DNA of 64,000 bases from Hymenopellis radicata (lineage: Eukaryota > Basidiomycota > Agaricomycetes > Agaricales > Physalacriaceae): assembly GCA_015501595.1 (NCBI GenBank), contig JADNRX010000200.1, positions 39,421-103,420 of the forward strand, in the 5' to 3' direction. The notes beneath the pieces are model-generated. The model was not told the origin of the DNA, made no database searches, and was given only the letters and a program-made list of their open reading frames with translations. A program made the translations under genes and the position numbers. Shown here in pieces: positions 12,160 through 23,532 of this stretch. Each line of letters starts with the position of its first letter. Positions within the stretch are counted from its first letter, which is position 1.

Positions 12160-13360
12160 CAGTGGTGAGACAGGAGGATGATGAAGAGTTCATGCTTAAT
12201 GTTTCGCGACGCAGGAGTCGAAGAGATTAAGGTGCGTTCAATTTCTCTTAGAGACCTCAACGAGTCACTGAGTCACCGAGTCATCTGATGACTCGACTCG
12301 CCTCGGGCACCTCGGAGTTCGGACTCGCGTGACTCGCGAGTTATATACTTGCGAGACCAATCGCGAGTCTGAGTAGCAGCTTACAGACCGCGAGTCATCA
12401 CACAATGACTCGCAAATATTTAGATAGATATTTAAACTGAATTTACAATTTTTTTTGGAAGGAAATGGTTCACAACGTCTCGAGAACGAGACATTCGCGA
12501 TTATCTTTGCAGATCCGGCGTTTCAGGCCGAGATCCGAAGGACGCGTCAGCGTCTGATCGGGTGGTCTCTCTCTGTTCTGACCTCCATCACGACCACCCG
12601 GGAGCGACGATTGTCGCCCCCGCTGCTCTGACGATTGTCAGGCAGCCGCTGGGGTGTGTCTCTGGCTTTGGCTCTGTGCCGGGCCTGCCACTGCGGGCTC
12701 TGCGCTAGCAGCAGAGGACGACGACCCGACCAGCTCAAGGACGACGACCCAGATGACCGCGACAACAATCTGGATGATGGTAACGCGAGGATGCTGAGGT
12801 GGAGAATAGAAGGAGCTGGAGAAGAAGAAGGAGGAGATAATGAGGAGGAGGAGGAGACGTTGACATGTTGATGGCGACGACGACGACCACCGTCACCACC
12901 ACCACCACCACCACCTCCTTCTCCTCCACCACACTCTCCTTCCATCACCCCCACCCCATCCTCATGCCCAGTTGACTGTCCCGTGCCATTGCCCGGGGAT
13001 GCTCACTGAGCATGAACACTGGGAGGTGATTGACTCGCGAGTACTCACGAGTATCCGAGATGACTCGGACTCATTGTGAGTACTCACGAGTAGACTCGCG
13101 ACGCCTCGTGAGTCATCGCGAGTCGAGTCCGACGCGAGTCTGAATTAGACTGATTTTTTCGTAAGTACTCACCTCACGAGTCGCGAGTCTGACTCGCAGA
13201 TGACTCGTTGAGGTCTCTAATTTCTCTGTTATTTTCAATTTGAGTTCTGATATATTTTTCAGACAATGACATGAAGAAAGATCGACAGAAAACTGAGCGT
13301 CGCCGCAAGCTGCCTTACTATTAGTAATTATTTAATACTTTATGTATTCTTTCTTGCATC
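12160..13360 (+). repeat. Exon-plus-intron-like duplication, unit 2, split by a family A element
   Basis: Homologous to 11825-12062 but interrupted at a TA by the family A element at 12251-13217. The homology stops at 12250 and resumes at 13218, so the empty site can be read by comparison with unit 1. Confidence 0.5.
12251..13217 (+). mobile_element. TIR element, family A, copy 2 (non-autonomous)
   Basis: TA-flanked (12249-12250 and 13218-13219), with ends GAGACCTCAACGAGTCAC and the inverse GACTCGTTGAGGTCTC. GACTCGCGAGT-type tracts fill both subterminal regions. The 5' core (GATCCGGCGTTTCAGGCCGA) is at 12510-12565 and the 3' core (CCATTGCCCGGGG...GCATGAA) at about 12985-13015. The interior holds GGAGGA/CCACCA trinucleotide runs. 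Relative to copies 1, 3 and 4 the core has lost one base after GATCCGAA, which breaks the short conserved open frame. Confidence 0.85.
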
Positions 13361-14494
13361 TTTTATCTATTTTTTTTCTTTTTCTTTTTGTTTTATCTTA
13401 TCAAATCTTGATATTGTCCTAGATTTATCTAAAGTAATTTAGACCAATATAAATGAGAACTGATTGATCAAAAGCGAGACATATATATGCACTAAACGAA
13501 TTGAGCAGGATGTAGGACGTATCTATATAGCTATTTTGTTACCTCTCATTAGCATGGCAATAGGAGATCTGCAACGCACTAGATGTGTACTATCTTTCTT
13601 AACATTATATGTAATGCTGTTAATAGTGCTACATGTGTAAGCCTGAAAAGCTTTCTTCGAGTTCTAAGAAAGGTTAGGCAATATCGGGCGCTCATGATTG
13701 ATACGTACTATGGAGAGCGTGCTGGCGTTTAGAGGCACCTTCTAAAAACAGGAATTTTAGCAGATTATTACATTAGAAAGAACTAATCTATACATTAAAA
13801 GATGAACTGTAAGTTAACGCATTATATACAAACATAACAGAATATACTTCTCTGTCATTTGTGAGGCTGAGCCGCAACCTATACGCAGAAGCTAATAAAC
13901 TTTCTTTGTGAGACTAAGTGAGGGAAAACTAAGAATATTATTAATCAAAAGAATTAGGAAGACCATGTTGCCATACTGAAAGGTGATGCAGCTCTCTAAA
14001 TGCGGAAATCCACAAACTTTCTCTGCAGAACTAGATGTGGAGAAACTAAAAAGGTTATCAACTGAAAACAATATAGAAGCAGCTGCAAGGGCACATACTT
14101 TGATTTATGTTATGGGTTGAGCAAATTTACTGATAATGAAAAGAAGACAAATACAATTGTGAGGTATCAATGATATAAAATATCAATCTATCACACGAGA
14201 GAAATATATAAATATAAAGAAGAGTTATTTTTGAATGAACTGCATTAAGTTGTTGATTAGAAAGAGCTATTGATACCAAGGATACTAGCAAGGTTATATA
14301 CCTATTAGTCTAGGTACTAATGGAAGCCTAGAGAACTGCCTCAAAGTTTGAAAAATGAGTCAGCTCGAGAGGCCGATAGCGCACTAACATGAGCTTTGCT
14401 TCTTTTCCATCTCTACTATTGTCGTCGATCTAACATTAGCTCTCTAAATAAGGCCACTACACCCCAGAATAGCGATTGTAGGCTGTAAATAGTC
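13361..14494. other. AT-rich tract, no gene recognised
   Basis: Nothing beyond weak internal similarity around 13890-14080. No coding or RNA feature can be supported. Confidence 0.4.
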
Positions 14495-14496
14495 TA

Positions 14497-15611
14497 GAGA
14501 CCTCAACGAGTCACCGGGTCACCAAGTCATCTGGTGACTCGACTCGCTTTGGGCACGTCGGCGTTCGCACTCGTGTGACTCGCGAGTCCGAGCACGAGTC
14601 TGAGTATTCATTTTCAGACCGCGAGTCATCATACGATGACTCGCAAATATTTAGATATATATTTAAACTAAATTTATGAATTTTTTGCAGAGCAAATGGT
14701 CCGCAACGTCTCGAGAACGAGATGTGCGCGATTATCCTGCCTGATCCGGCGATCCGGGCCGAGTCCCGAAGCGACGTGTCAGCGTCTGATTTCTCTCTTC
14801 TTAACCTCCACCACGACTACGACCACCACCCAGGGAGTGACGATTGTCGCTCCCGCTGCTCTGACGATTGTCAGGCAGCCTGTGAGTGGTGGATTTCGGA
14901 ATCTGGCTCTGTGCCAGATGTGCTGCTGCTGTCTTTATGACAGCAGCAGACTGGGACAACAACTGGATGGACGACTAGACAGTGACGACGACCGGATAGT
15001 GATGACGACTGGACCGCGGCGCCGACTCAACGGCGCCAACAGCTTGACCGTGGCAACGGCGCCAACTCAACCGCGCTAACAACTTAACCGCCGCAACAGC
15101 AACGACTTTACCGCAGCGACGCGGCGACGACTCGACTGCACGATGGCGACTAGATGCCAACAATAGTTTGAGGATGATGAGTGGACAATGATGATTGATT
15201 GATAAGGAGGAGAATGAAGTACAGTGAGCACCACTCTTCTCTCACCTTCCCACCGCCACTCTGCCACCTTCCCATCCTCCCACCACCATCACCATCCTCC
15301 CACCACTATCACTATCCTCCCATCACCATCCTCCTACCACCACTCCACCCTACCCTCATGCCCAGCTGACTGTCCCCGTGCCATTGCCCGGGATGCTCGC
15401 TGTGCATGAATGCTGGGAGGTGATGGACTCGCGAGTACTCGTGAGTATCCGAGATGACTCGGACTCATGGTGAGTACTCGCGAGTGGACTCACAATGACT
15501 CGCGAATTATCGCGAGTCGAGTCCGACACGAGTCTGAACTGGACTTCTTTTTCCGTGAGTACTCACGTTACGAGTCGCGAGTCTGACTCGCGTCGGACTC
15601 GTTGAGGTCTC
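14497..15611 (+). mobile_element. TIR element, family A, copy 3 (non-autonomous)
   Basis: TA at 14495-14496 and 15612-15613; ends GAGACCTCAACGAGTCAC and the inverse of GAGACCTCAACGAGTC. It closely matches copy 4 (61488-62618) in inverted orientation over its whole length, including a middle block of GGCGCCAAC/GCGACGACT words and a CACCATCACCATCC microsatellite. The 5' core is at 14735-14790 and the 3' core at 15385-15415. No transposase; presumably mobilised in trans by a TA-targeting enzyme. Confidence 0.9.
14696..15079 (+). CDS. Short conserved open frame of family A (127 codons)
   Basis: Starts MVRNVSRTR and contains LIRRSGPSPE. The N-terminal part is shared with the frames at 62021-62404 (minus) and 5260-5610 (minus), and its centre coincides with the 5' core. 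The C-terminal half runs through the microsatellite-rich middle (TTTTTT and related runs) and looks non-functional. No domain is recognised. It could be a micropeptide, a remnant of an ancestral transposase exon, or a chance frame over conserved DNA. Confidence 0.25.
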   Translation: MVRNVSRTRCARLSCLIRRSGPSPEATCQRLISLFLTSTTTTTTTQGVTIVAPAALTIVRQPVSGGFRNLALCQMCCCCLYDSSRLGQQLDGRLDSDDDRIVMTTGPRRRLNGANSLTVATAPTQPR

Positions 15612-15873
15612 TAAAGTAGTCGGATCTGCCTCTTTTCGCATTGCTTCTGTGCACAAAGGTGTTTTGCATAATGATAACAGTAATGGAAATGATAACTTGC
15701 AATAGCTTGGCAGGCTAAATGATGTCATAGACACATTCAGTCTCAAAAGTACATTTTTATCTGGTCTATATTTTATAGCCAGACCAGAATCATTGCTCAC
15801 CCTTTCCGATTGGGACGTGCACGTGAAAGGTCTAACAGTGTCAAAGAATGTGCCTCGTGCTAATAAGTACCTA

Positions 15874-16332
15874 TTAATATAGTGATTCTAGTATGCTTGA
15901 TGGGGAACGAGTTGTCAGAGATGATGAAGCATTCTTATTAGAGAGCTTATTGCTCCTCAACGTAGCGGTCGATGCACTGGTCAGGCTAGAGAAAGCAGTG
16001 GTCGAATAAAATAAATCAAATGGAATGAATATGGTTTGGGTCGAGTTGGGGGATGAGTGTACATCAAAATTGATGTTTATATGAGGGAATTCAGAACTGT
16101 TGAGTGGGAAGTTATTAGATAAGAAACGGTTGGTATTATGGGAGCGAATGGTAGCAGCAGCGATGGGGGTGAGAGATTGATTAGAGTACTCGGAATGATC
16201 CAAGTGAGACCTTTCATATAATAGAAAAAAATTTCTAGTTGCAGCGCAAGGCAGGTGCGTAGTTGTGCGATACCAGTCATAGATCGAGCTAATCAGAGAG
16301 TACCTGTCTTTCCAATGCAGCAGTATCTCCAT
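15874..16332 (-). CDS. Hypothetical open frame, 152 codons
   Basis: An uninterrupted minus-strand frame starting MEILLHWKDRY, Ser/Thr/Asn-rich towards the C-terminus. I recognise no domain, signal or membrane segment. It lies in fairly AT-rich sequence between a family A element and a remnant of another TIR element. It may be chance or a decayed retroelement fragment. Confidence 0.2.
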   Translation of the reverse strand: MEILLHWKDRYSLISSIYDWYRTTTHLPCAATRNFFLLYERSHLDHSEYSNQSLTPIAAATIRSHNTNRFLSNNFPLNSSEFPHININFDVHSSPNSTQTIFIPFDLFYSTTAFSSLTSASTATLRSNKLSNKNASSSLTTRSPSSILESLY

Positions 16333-16689
16333 TCAGAAAAAACTACCAAATGCGGCTCTGAGATGACTAAAGGTCGAGCAACAATTTCTGCCCGCAATTA
16401 AAATCAGACTAGTATATTCAATTTTTTCTCTTCTTATATAAAAAAAAATTTGACATATTCTTAAGCTGACTAGGGAGATTAATTTTTATTATGTAATTTT
16501 TTCTCATTACTTTGCGTAATCTGTTGTCCCGACATGTTCTTGCTATCTATCCTCATAATGTGTTTTCGTTGTTTTTTCACTCACATCATCTTATCACTCC
16601 CATCGTCATGATTGTTATGTCACTCATCTCTCGACTGCGCTCTCACCTCCCCACCATCGTGTCCAGCCTTCCATACTGATATCTTATCT

Positions 16690-16800
16690 CTTCCAAGTGC
16701 TCTATCATATGTAATAATCAGGTGGGCTCGACGATGTGCATTATGTGTATTGATGGATCCTGCGCAATTGCTTGGAGCTCATCAGCAGGCATGAAATCAC
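16690..16800 (+). mobile_element. Remnant of a TIR element carrying the 3' core
   Basis: TGCGCAATTGCTTGGAGCTC followed by GGCATGAAAT, preceded by a form of GTGTATCGTGCACG (here GTGTATTGATGG), matches the 3' core region of family C (40965-41030) and family B (58215-58255). C to T and G to A changes separate it from those copies. No terminal repeat can be placed. Confidence 0.5.
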
Positions 16801-17787
16801 AGGCTTAAAGAATTGAATAGGGGCAAGTACAGGCATTACAGGTACTTCACTCATAGCTGGAGGGCTTCGTTGATACCTCTCGATCGACATGGTGCATATG
16901 TGCTAAAAAATGTCAATCAATCTTTCATTGACCGACGCATTATAAGAAAACTTGCCTTCTCAGCTCATCTATTATCCGACGGGAGGAGCTTGTTCAAAGT
17001 ACAGCTGCAACATCTCTTAGTAATTTAGAAACTTAATGTCATTGATCTTTTACTGTGGTAGAACTACATGCCTAATAGGCTAGTACTCCTAAGCATATCC
17101 ATCATAACATGGAATATGTCCAAGGCACAGTTGCGACATCTCTTAGCGGTTGAAAAACTAAATGAGGCGTAAAACCTAACATCTACCTATCATAAATATT
17201 AAGAGGTGGGCTTAATTCAGATCTTGAACACTGTTTACACAATATTTCTTTTTCTCAGTTTACACATTTGGACATTTAAAAAAGTCCTCATTTCATCTTT
17301 TTTTAAAAATCTCCTTTCCAATATACAGTAGTAAATCTGTAAATGCTGTACATAATGTGTCTTTCCCTTCAATCTCGTATATTTTGCTCTCGTCATGGTC
17401 CTCTATTCGCCAGCGCTCCTACATCTTTTCATCACTGGTATCTCAGACACTTTCTGAAGTGACGAGAAAGGTTAATCAGTTGTAAAATGCTTATTGTGCT
17501 CAGAATAGATTAATCATGAATTCAATCATGTATTTAATTAGAACCTTTTGCAGTGTTAGCGAATCAAGTATAAGGGCAATTTAGGTATTCTAGAATATTG
17601 TCTTAAGATTGCTTTCTAACGCACTTTTTTATACTAGATTAACAATGATCGTCTCACTCACTTGTTCAAATAACGCAGAGTTCTCTCTTGTTTTCCTATA
17701 TATCCTGTTTATATGCTGGTGCTGCTTTCTTTTAGGCAATCAGTGCGATATGGATTATATATCCTATCGTCATACATTCTCGACCAT
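16801..17787. other. No gene recognised
   Basis: AT-rich sequence with short open frames only. ACAGCTGCAACATCTCTTAG-like text occurs near 17000 and again near 17130, a weak local duplication. Confidence 0.4.
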
Positions 17788-17875
17788 GTATCTATCTCTG
17801 AAAAAGTGGCACTTACAGACACTACAAATCACTGATGACATCTTTAGTGACAGCTAGGTCTTTTTTAGAATGCCT
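17788..17875 (+). repeat. 88-bp dispersed duplication, copy 2
   Basis: The partner of 11380-11467, with the same boundaries. The CTGTACTATTACG MITE lies about 20 bp downstream of this copy but not of the other. Confidence 0.85.
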
Positions 17876-17896
17876 TCGGTATTAAAGCACCAAATA

Positions 17897-18000
17897 CTGT
17901 ACTATTACGGGCAAGTCTTCACAGGCGATCGGCGGAGTCCGATAAAATTAAACGATCCCGCTGTTACACATTATATAAAAACCTTACTGTAATAGTACAG
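17897..18000. mobile_element. Small MITE, CTGTACTATTAC family, copy 1
   Basis: 104 bp with ends CTGTACTATTACGGG and GTAATAGTACAG, flanked by TA (17895-17896 and 18001-18002). The left end continues as GCAAGTCTTCACAG, which also ends the copy at 63778-63926 in the opposite orientation. The interior has GGCGATCGGCGG, shared as CCGCCGATCGCC in that copy. No coding capacity. Confidence 0.85.
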
Positions 18001-18267
18001 TAGCATCACCGGCTGGGCTAAGATTACTCTTGAGATATTGACCCAAACTGTGACCAATCGCGAGATACGAGGGTTAAACCTCTTATCATAGCACGCGAAG
18101 ATCTTGTGCAAAGAACCGTCATCAAGTAAATGACTGGCTGGATGCACTGAAGGATACTCTGTTGAGAAGTTAGACAATCAGGGATGAGATTATGTTAATG
18201 CATACACCATCAAAGTAACCAGCATTGTACTTTGCTCTAACATTACGAATAATCTCTTGATCTGAGG

Positions 18268-18381
18268 CTAAGGCTTTAGATCACATAGAGTTAGGCCAAA
18301 TCGGATCTCAAGGGCCTCGTCAATTAAGAATATTGTAAAGTGCCTAACAGTACATGTCGATGTAAATGCGGATTCCAAGGA
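18268..18381 (-). mobile_element. Ngaro repeat fragments in head-to-head arrangement
   Basis: 18268-18356 is the outer B part of a Ngaro repeat in reverse orientation (ATCACATAGAGTTAGGCC to AAAGTGCCTAACAGTACATG). It abuts the first bases of the A part in forward orientation (TCGATGTAAATGCGGATTCC, 18357-18376). In intact copies these parts are in the same orientation, so this is a rearranged remnant. Homology ends at the TA where the family F element begins. Confidence 0.75.
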
Positions 18382-18383
18382 TA

Positions 18384-18545
18384 GTGAATAGCACGGGTCG
18401 GGTATGGGTGCTCGCGAGCACTCCCACTCCGAACCCGATGCCATACCCGCACCCGAAGAGGTTTCGTGCCCGCCAACGACCCCCGAGCAACTGCGCGGGA
18501 GCTGTTTGACGTGCACGACACGTTGCAGGGGAGAGGAAATGGGAT
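18384..18545 (-). mobile_element. TIR element end, family F (GTGAATAGC type), partial
   Basis: After TA (18382-18383) the sequence GTGAATAGCACGGGT begins, like GTGAATAGCGCGGGT at 54123. A tract of GGGTATGGGT/ATACCCG words follows, then the 3' core on the reverse strand (CCCCGAGCAACTGCGCGG with GTGCCCGCC before it). This is therefore the 3' end of an element pointing left. The opposite end is not found; the copy seems truncated. It inserted into the Ngaro fragment at the TA of the sequence GGGTAGGG. Confidence 0.55.
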
Positions 18546-18777
18546 ATGGTGAGGAGAGATGGTGCAAGGAGATGGTGACGGCGACGAACGGATGATAAAA
18601 TGGATTAGAATAAAGAAATATGCACCCTTTGAGCTGTAACGTGTCCGCGAGGCAGTCCAGAGACTCCATTCAACCAGCTGTGCTCCATCCCGTCAAGCCA
18701 ACCCTAATCATCACTGTGGCATCCTGCTCATTGCTGAGGTCGTCCAATTATATGTCATGTGTGTGTAGAGACTGCCA

Positions 18778-18945
18778 CGGATCGGGTAAATTAGCGGATA
18801 TCCGCGACCCGATCCCCCACTCGATCCGCGGATCGGATCAGAAAAACGCAATCTGATCCATGCGATCCAGATCGCGGCACAGTTCACGGTCTGGCTGAGG
18901 TGTGCACGGATATCCGTGCCACCGATCCGTGCTCGATCCGTGCTC
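18778..18945. mobile_element. Short TIR element, family G
   Basis: About 168 bp, beginning after TA with GAGACTGCCACGGATCGG and ending with CGATCCGTGCTC. It is made almost wholly of GGATCCGCGGATCGG-type palindromic words and carries no core. The right side reads TTA instead of TA, so its boundary is less certain. Confidence 0.5.
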
Positions 18946-19041
18946 TTAGCATTGAACGACGACCTTGAATTTAAATCCAATAGTGTGATAGCATCAGCTC
19001 ACGCAGTGCACCGACTCCTGGCCAACTCATTGAATGAGCGC

Positions 19042-19865
19042 TCGATGTAAATGCGGATTCCAAGGGTAGGGAGCATTTTCAGAGGCCTCTGCATGCCCCA
19101 CACCTCTCCATACCCCTATACCTAACTCCCTGCTTCAGGGAGTCCACTCAGTTAGCTTAACCGAGTCAAACCGAGTCAAATCGTCATCTGGTAAAAAATC
19201 TGCATTGTTTGACTGAATGCTGACTCTCTGCTGCTACTACTGCAGCTACTCCATCCTCTGAGCTCTTCCTAGACTTGTCTAGCCTGTGTCTGGTGTTGTA
19301 GTAACAACAGAGGCCACTCACAGGGCGCCCTAGAAGGTTTAGGCAAAAGTTCCCACGCTCTGCCTTCTGCCTCTTACTATCACCTTCTCCCAGAGGCAAG
19401 CAGTTCGTGATCCCTCCAGTCCTCCTGCTCAGGACTGATGCCATACCCCTCTAGAGCACTGTCTGAAGCCGCCTAGCCAGCCCTAAAACCAGTCCAGACA
19501 GGCCCAAAGTGTCCAATTTGTGGGAAATTCGCACTTTTGCTCTCCCAGGCAAGCAGCACTTGCTCTACCCAGTCCTCTTGCTCAGGACTGATGCATTGGC
19601 ACCCTAGAAGTCTATTGGAACCATTTGCCACAGCCCCAGAGCCCTACAGCTCTTCCTGCTCCCTCTGCTTCCAGTATGTGCCAATGTCTCATATCCAGCT
19701 CTTCAGAGCTGATGCCTTTTGTGCCCAGATACTCATTCCTTTTCAAGGACTCCTTATCAAGGACACTTCTGTGGGCTATCTGGTCACAGGTGCGCTCTCT
19801 GCACTGTCTCACTCCCCTCCAGCTAATCTGTGTTATCTGGTCACAGTTAGCTCCGCTTTTTTGCG
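19042..19865 (+). repeat. Ngaro-1 left repeat (A1)
   Basis: Begins TCGATGTAAATGCGGATTCC and ends near GTTAGCTCCGCTTTTTTG. The same unit occurs at 24677-24960 (truncated), 32039-32862, 37709-38436 (with an internal deletion), and in reverse at 28999-29957 and 8236-9205. Open frames of about 180 codons inside it are carried by all copies but look incidental. Confidence 0.85.
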
Positions 19866-20318
19866 TCCTTTCTTTGCGGTTTCACCCCACATCCCTCTCT
19901 CAAGCGGCTCACCACCGCTTCTTCGAGCTCAACACTCCGTTCAGCGTGCTATACCTCCCTGGGCTCGGTGTCCTCCTTGTACTTCCTTGTCATCGTCAAT
20001 CAGTGGTACAGCTCAACCTGTGCTTGCGACCGAGTTCAACGCCTGGTTGTACAGCGTGTGCCTGACTCCCTCACAAGGAGTGTAAATCAGGGCGCTGATT
20101 GTGAGACGAGTTCGCTCTCCGATAGGCTTGGTTAAGGATCAGTCGTACATCTTGTTCAGGCGCTCTCTATTCGCTCATTACCTGGGTGTTCTCTCTGCGA
20201 GAGCATTTGCGTTCTGAGGAGTAGACTAGCCAAAAGGCAGCAAGAGGGCGAGAAGCCTGCGCAGACAGCCTTAGGTTGCACATTCTGCTGAGAACGTTCC
20301 TGAATCAGGAAGCGGACT

Positions 20319-21708
20319 ATGTCCTCGGACGATGATCTCAATGTTATCGATGAAACCCCTTCTCCCTCTCGCTCCCGCTCTGCGACACGCTCCTACGTCG
20401 CTCCCTCTCCCTCTCCACCGCGTACATCTACGCACTCTGTTGCAGACGAATCTGATGCGGATCACCGCGAAGAGGTTCGTCAACGTGCAGAGCAGCTGGA
20501 GCAGCTCGTCGCAGACTTTGCTGATGGTACCATACCGTCCTACAATGAGTTCTTGCGACTCGCTCGGGAGACTGGTGCCTCAGCCGGAGAACTGGACGAC
20601 TATGTCGAACAAGTCGTTCAGATCATTGCCGCTCGAGAGGAGCACCACGACGGATCGGCTCCTCCTGATCCAGACCTCGCAGCGCAGCAAGGTGAGCAAC
20701 AAGCTGCGCTTAAGCGCGCTGTTGAGGAGGCTGCATGGGCCGCACTTGGTGCGCGTCTCGATGCGGCTGCTGGAAAGCGTGCGCCCGAGCCTGGTCCCAT
20801 CGCTGGACCAACCTCGGCTGCGCTGCTCTCCAAGTTACTTGGAGCGGAGCCTACTCCGTCAGGCATCTCTGCCTCAGTCCTCTCCTCCGCTCCGCATCTC
20901 GCGCAGTTGGCCTCACCAACCAACCTCTCTCCACACCTCCAAGAGACTCAGCGTCTCCGTCGGCTCTTTACCAATGATAAGGATGTCGACGCTATCATCA
21001 ATGTGTGTCAGACGCAGTCACTCCACGACCCATTTGCACGCTCTCTCTGGCGCTCAATCGTGCTGGACCAGTACGTGGATTTTGAGAAACTCTATGCCTC
21101 GATCCACTCTGGCACGAATTAGCAAGAGGACACAAAGGACTTTGCTGGGGGCTTTGTGCTCATCCGCAAGGACCACGTCTCTGCGCGCCGGACTCTCACT
21201 CAAGAGTCCGAGTGGACACGCGTCTTTGATGCGTATGCCACCGGTGTTGGGCTTATCTACCCTCACCGCAAGGACGAACTCCAGGGCTATCGTGCACTCA
21301 TTGTGGAACTGTTCCGCGCCATGTCCTCGAATCCAGCGTTCCCTATTCGCTGTGATAAGGAGACTCGCACTCGCTATGCTAACTCTCCTTTCAATCTCAA
21401 TGACCGCAATGCGCTCCAGTTACCACTTCTTACAGAGATGTTACGCACCTCTGAGGCGGCTAATCCACGCAAGCGGTCTTCTGATTCTAGCAGCTCGCAG
21501 CCTGCGACACTGTCATCGCGTCATCTGCCAGAATTGGAATCTGGGCAAATGCCCATCTCCGTGCCCGGGTAGCCGTGTACACGGTACTTGCAGTGAGTGC
21601 GGAGGAAAGCACACCGCCAAAAGCCACCCAGCCTGCCTCGTCCTCCTCGAAGCCAAGCGAGCTGTTAGTCGTCCAGGAACGAGTTCAGGCGGCAATGTCG
21701 AAGCCTAA
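20319..21708 (+). pseudogene. Ngaro-1 gag-like ORF, disrupted
   Basis: A counterpart of the intact 462-residue frame at 33350-34738, starting MSSDDDLNVIDE. It is predicted to be the structural RNA-binding protein of the element. Two lesions are visible by comparison. TAG at 21121-21123 replaces CAG (Gln267 to stop, a C to T change). One extra base near 21511, in ACACTGTCATCG, shifts the frame just before the Cys-rich C-terminal region, so the CCCH-like cluster would be lost even with readthrough. Confidence 0.9.
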
Positions 21709-23532
21709 ATCATTGAAGCGTAAATCCGATGCTGTACCACCACCTCCACGCTTTAAGCGTGGCTATGTATTTACTACGAATGTACCATCACAATCAAAAG
21801 CTCCTCCGAGCATTTCTTCCACTTATACTGCTCCTCCACTTCCTTTACCTCCTGAACATATTCGCAACGATCCTACCATTCAGCAGTCTCTTGCTGCTGT
21901 TGCCAACTATATCGAGGTCAGCACACCAATCAATGTTGACCGCTTTGAGCGACTTCTGGCCAAACATCCCAATCAACCCTTTGTGAAGTCTATTACTCGT
22001 TCGCTTCGTGAAGGGTTTTGGCCATTGCATGACGGTGAGTGGGAAGCGCACCTCAAAGAGCAGATCAAAGACAATTACTCTACTGAGGAGCGCGATCTCA
22101 CTGAGCTGCGCAAACACCGTGATCAAGAAGTCGCTGCGGGTCGCTGGTTACCTGCGCTTCCAGAGGGCTTTAAGCTCCTGCCTGGTATGCGCCTGTCACC
22201 CATGTTTGTGGTGTGGCAGAAAGGTAAACCACGTGTCGTCATGGACCATACTGGCAATGGTCTTAATGAGGACATTGCAAGAGAGGATGCAAAAGTGAAG
22301 TACGACGACATGCACTCCTTTGGGCAGGTACTGCATGACGTCCTTCAAACTCACCCTCACGAGGAAATCCTGCTCTTCAAGAGTGACATCTCGAAGGCAT
22401 TCCTCAATCTCCCTGTTCATCCCATCTGGCAACTGCAGCAGGTTGTCATCGTTGACGGTCGCCATTATATTGTGCGCCGTCTCATCTTTGGAAGTCGTGC
22501 ATCTCCATACTGCTGGTGCTCGTTCTCCGGTCTGGTTAACTGGATCGCTTGGAACTTGACGTACTCGGCTTGCACGACTACATGGACGACTACTACGGCT
22601 GGGACACCAGTCGCAATCTAGTACTCTTTCATGGACAGCGACGTCCACATCGTCAAGTCCAGCTTCTTCTCTTGTGGGACTCTCTTGGCATTCCCTATGA
22701 GGACAAGAAGCAAGAGCACGGTCGTCAGCTGAAGATTATTGGTTTCTGGCTTGATGCCATCTACGGCTCCATTTCCCTCACTCCAGACTCCATCACAGAC
22801 ATGATCACTAGAATCGAGTCGTTCTTGTCTGTTCTCAAACCTCCTCTCAAGGAATGGCTCTCCTTGGGTGGTTATCTCAACTGGGCTTTGAATGTGCTGC
22901 CTTGGGCACGGCCAGCACTTACAGAGCTCTACCGCAAGATCAGCGGTAAAACCCTGCAGTACAAAGGCATTCCATTGAACCTTGAGGTTAGATCTGACCT
23001 CACTTGGTTTGTCAATGCATTGCGACACTGTATCGGAGTGCGCTTCGTCAATGCGCAGGCTTGGGACGATACAGAGGCTGATATGGTCTGTTGGACAGAT
23101 GCTAGCAATCTGGGCCTTTCCTTTGTATATGCTGGAAATGGCTTTTGCTATCGACTCCGAACTACAACCGGAGTTGATACCTTCTTCAGAGAGCTGTTAG
23201 CTATCTTATGTGCTGTCCATCAGCCGCCTCTCGTCCCTATCCACCTCGTACGCTGTTGATTCATTCTGACAGCCTCGACTCCGTCTCAGTGTTCGATACT
23301 CTGGCTGCTTCTCAGTCAGTCACAATGCTATCCTCCTTGCTATTGCAGACATTGTCATGCGTACAGGCATTGACGTACGTGTGAGGCACATCCGCGGGTT
23401 GACAATGTGATGGCAGACATGTTGTCCCGCTTGCTGTTCTCTGACTTCCAGAAACAGTTTCCCTCCTACCGCATCCGCATTATGGAGCCACCTCGAGAGC
23501 TCCTGCCGGTGCGATGGAGAGATTGCTTTTAG
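21695..23532 (+). pseudogene. Ngaro-1 reverse transcriptase/RNase H, frameshifted
   Basis: Same start (ATG overlapping the gag stop) and end (stop overlapping the recombinase start) as copy 2. Four single-base deletions relative to copy 2 are visible: near 22553 (CTTGGAAC for CTTGGGAAC), 23221 (CATCAGCC for CATCATGCC), 23318 (AGTCAGTC for AGTCAAGTC) and 23397 (CGCGGGTT for CGCGGGGTT). The first falls just before the YMDD box and the others in RNase H, so no active polymerase can be made. Nucleotide identity to copy 2 is otherwise very high, so the damage is recent. Confidence 0.9.

Noticed and set aside
15420..15600. Regular GACTCGCGAGT repeats looking like a CRISPR or binding-site array
   Set aside because: The words are degenerate, palindromic, without unique spacers, and occur at both ends of family A elements in a eukaryotic context.
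19537..20085. 182-codon open frame in the Ngaro A repeat (also 32534-33082)
   Set aside because: It overlaps the non-coding repeat, exists in several frames at once, is broken by deletion in A2 and has no domain; its conservation follows from repeat identity.
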